Of a DNA stretch of 16,601 nucleotides, positions 15,428-16,601 are shown piece by piece. Origin of the DNA: Merdivivens faecigallinarum (lineage in GTDB: Bacteria > Bacteroidota > Bacteroidia > Bacteroidales > UBA932); assembly GCA_017695055.1 (NCBI GenBank), contig JADILY010000090.1, positions 1 through 16,601 of the forward strand, in the 5' to 3' direction. The position numbers were made by a program, and so were the translations under genes. The number at the start of each line of letters is the position of its first letter. Within the stretch, counting starts at the first letter, position 1. The notes beneath the pieces were generated by a model. That model was not told the origin of the DNA. It was given only the letters and a program-made list of their open reading frames with translations, and ran no database searches.

Positions 15428-16601
15428 TTATTTTCTTATGAATTCAATCGATTTCTCGATGAGCGGGTGCATGTACCTGTCTTCGTCGACAAACGGCACT
15501 TCCTTGCGGTAGTCGCCGAATATCTTTTCGATGGCAGGGGAGGATTTCAGCGGACGGCGGAATTCGAGGGCCTGTGCCGAGTTGAGCAGTTCGATTGCAA
15601 GCACCCTTTCGGTGTTCAGAACCACTCTTACGAGTTTGGTTGCGGCATTCGCTCCCATGCTCACATGGTCTTCCTGTCCCTGCGATGAAGGTATGGAATC
15701 TACGGATGCCGGCATGCAAAACCCTTTGCTCTGGCTTACGATGGAAGCGGCCGTGTACTGCGGAATCATGAAGCCGCTGTTCAGGCCCGGTTTCGCAACG
15801 AGGAACTTAGGCAGCCCCCTCTCTCCGGAAATCAGCAGGTAAATCCTCCTCTCGGAGATGTTGGCGAGTTCGGCAAGGGCGATTGCGAGGAAGTCCATGG
15901 CCAGTGCGATAGGCTGTCCGTGGAAATTACCGGCAGAGATAATAAGGTCTTCGTCAGGGAAGACGGTAGGATTGTCCGTCGCGCTGTTGATTTCGGTTTC
16001 TATTACTGAACGGACGTATGCGATAGTGTCCTTGGTTGCTCCGTGTACCTGTGGTATGCACCTGAACGAATAAGGGTCCTGTACGTGGGTTTTAGGCTGC
16101 TTTATGAGTTCGCTGCCTTCCAAAAGTTCGCGGAAACGGTCGGCTGTGGCCATCTGGCCCTTGTGTGCCCTTACCCTGTGTACCTGAGGGTAGAAAGGCT
16201 CGATTCTTCCGTCAAAGGCTTCGAGGGACATGGCGCCTATCCTGTCGGCCCACTCGCTCAGCCTGTCGGCCTGAATCAGCGACCACACTCCGTGCGCGCT
16301 CATGAACTGGGTTCCGTTCAGGAGGGCGAGGCCTTCCTTGGACTGGAGGCGGATAGGTTCCCAACCGAATTTTTTCCATACTTCGCCGGACGGCAGTACC
16401 TTTCCTTCGTACTCGACTTCTCCCATGCCTATGAGCGGCAGGCAGAGGTGTGCCAGAGGGGCGAGGTCGCCGGATGCTCCGAGGGAGCCCTGCTGGTAAA
16501 CAACCGGTATGATGTCGTTGTTGAACATGTCGATGAGCCTCTGGACCGTAATCAGCTGCACTCCGGAGTTGCCGTATGAAAGGGACTGGATTTTAAGCAA
16601 C
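15428..16601 (-). CDS. hutH: Histidine ammonia-lyase, C-terminal part (5' end outside window)
   Basis: About 390 residues of an enzyme usually near 500 long; the first 110 or so lie beyond the right edge. The frame is open to the last base, and the TTG at 16598-16600 is an internal Leu codon, not a start. It removes ammonia from L-histidine to give trans-urocanate, the first step of the hut pathway. The MIO-forming triad Ala-Ser-Gly is present in LGASGDLAPLAHL (codons 16477-16469). Further family segments are ALLNGTQFM, the DNPTVF loop, and the late QEDHVSMG, which supplies active-site residues. It is in one operon with hutI, 2 bp downstream. MIO enzymes also include phenylalanine and tyrosine lyases, but the adjacency to hutI makes histidine the clear choice. 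Confidence 0.96.
   Translation of the reverse strand, partial: LLKIQSLSYGNSGVQLITVQRLIDMFNNDIIPVVYQQGSLGASGDLAPLAHLCLPLIGMGEVEYEGKVLPSGEVWKKFGWEPIRLQSKEGLALLNGTQFMSAHGVWSLIQADRLSEWADRIGAMSLEAFDGRIEPFYPQVHRVRAHKGQMATADRFRELLEGSELIKQPKTHVQDPYSFRCIPQVHGATKDTIAYVRSVIETEINSATDNPTVFPDEDLIISAGNFHGQPIALAMDFLAIALAELANISERRIYLLISGERGLPKFLVAKPGLNSGFMIPQYTAASIVSQSKGFCMPASVDSIPSSQGQEDHVSMGANAATKLVRVVLNTERVLAIELLNSAQALEFRRPLKSSPAIEKIFGDYRKEVPFVDEDRYMHPLIEKSIEFIRK

Noticed and set aside
16598..16600. TTG as the start codon of hutH
   Set aside because: The frame is open to the window edge and the visible protein begins inside the conserved part of the family, so this is an internal Leu codon of a cut gene.

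Overview
The window looks like an ordinary chromosomal stretch from an anaerobic member of the Bacteroidales, perhaps Rikenellaceae/Alistipes-like (the genus is a guess). The reasons are: several Bacteroidetes-type -7 boxes (TAnnTTTG) upstream of genes, A-rich leaders with no clear Shine-Dalgarno, a PG_1098-type two-domain methyltransferase, exported DPP IV-family (S9) and C1B peptidases, an A-type flavodiiron protein, and histidine-degradation genes. Coding DNA is moderately GC-rich and the spacers are AT-rich. No rRNA, tRNA, CRISPR array, prophage, transposase or known defence system was seen.

Layout. Positions 1-156 (-) are the 5' end of an exported protein that runs off the window. 319-1635 (+) is a class I SAM methyltransferase of the PG_1098/THUMP-like family, ending in a hairpin terminator that separates it from the convergent DPP IV-family serine peptidase at 1664-3766 (-). 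A compact divergent promoter region then leads to a phosphoglucomutase/phosphomannomutase at 3908-5617 (+). Next comes a 450-bp gene-free spacer (5618-6067) rich in inverted repeats and ending in a 17-bp tandem repeat against the pssA stop codon. 8076-6068 (-) carries an exported C1B cysteine aminopeptidase followed by phosphatidylserine synthase (pssA). 8213-10540 (+) is a K+/H+ antiporter (NhaP2/CvrA-like) joined in one reading frame to an alpha/beta-hydrolase domain; it overlaps tail to tail by 18 bp with the next gene. 16601-10523 (-) is a tightly packed co-directional set: hutH (partial), hutI, a GNAT acetyltransferase, an FprA-type flavodiiron protein and an SLC13 permease with two RCK_C (TrkA_C) domains.

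How the genes fit together. hutH and hutI are steps 1 and 3 of histidine catabolism; hutU and the formiminoglutamate steps must lie elsewhere, probably beyond the right edge. The two exported peptidases fit a peptide-fermenting lifestyle that could supply histidine. The flavodiiron protein fits oxygen or NO protection in an anaerobe. Two transporters with RCK_C domains face each other at 10.5 kb.

The observations most worth a second look are the antiporter-hydrolase fusion, the structured spacer at 5.6-6.1 kb, and the three short tandem repeats with 15- or 17-bp periods (two in-frame, one against a stop codon). Nothing here clearly amounts to a new multi-gene system.
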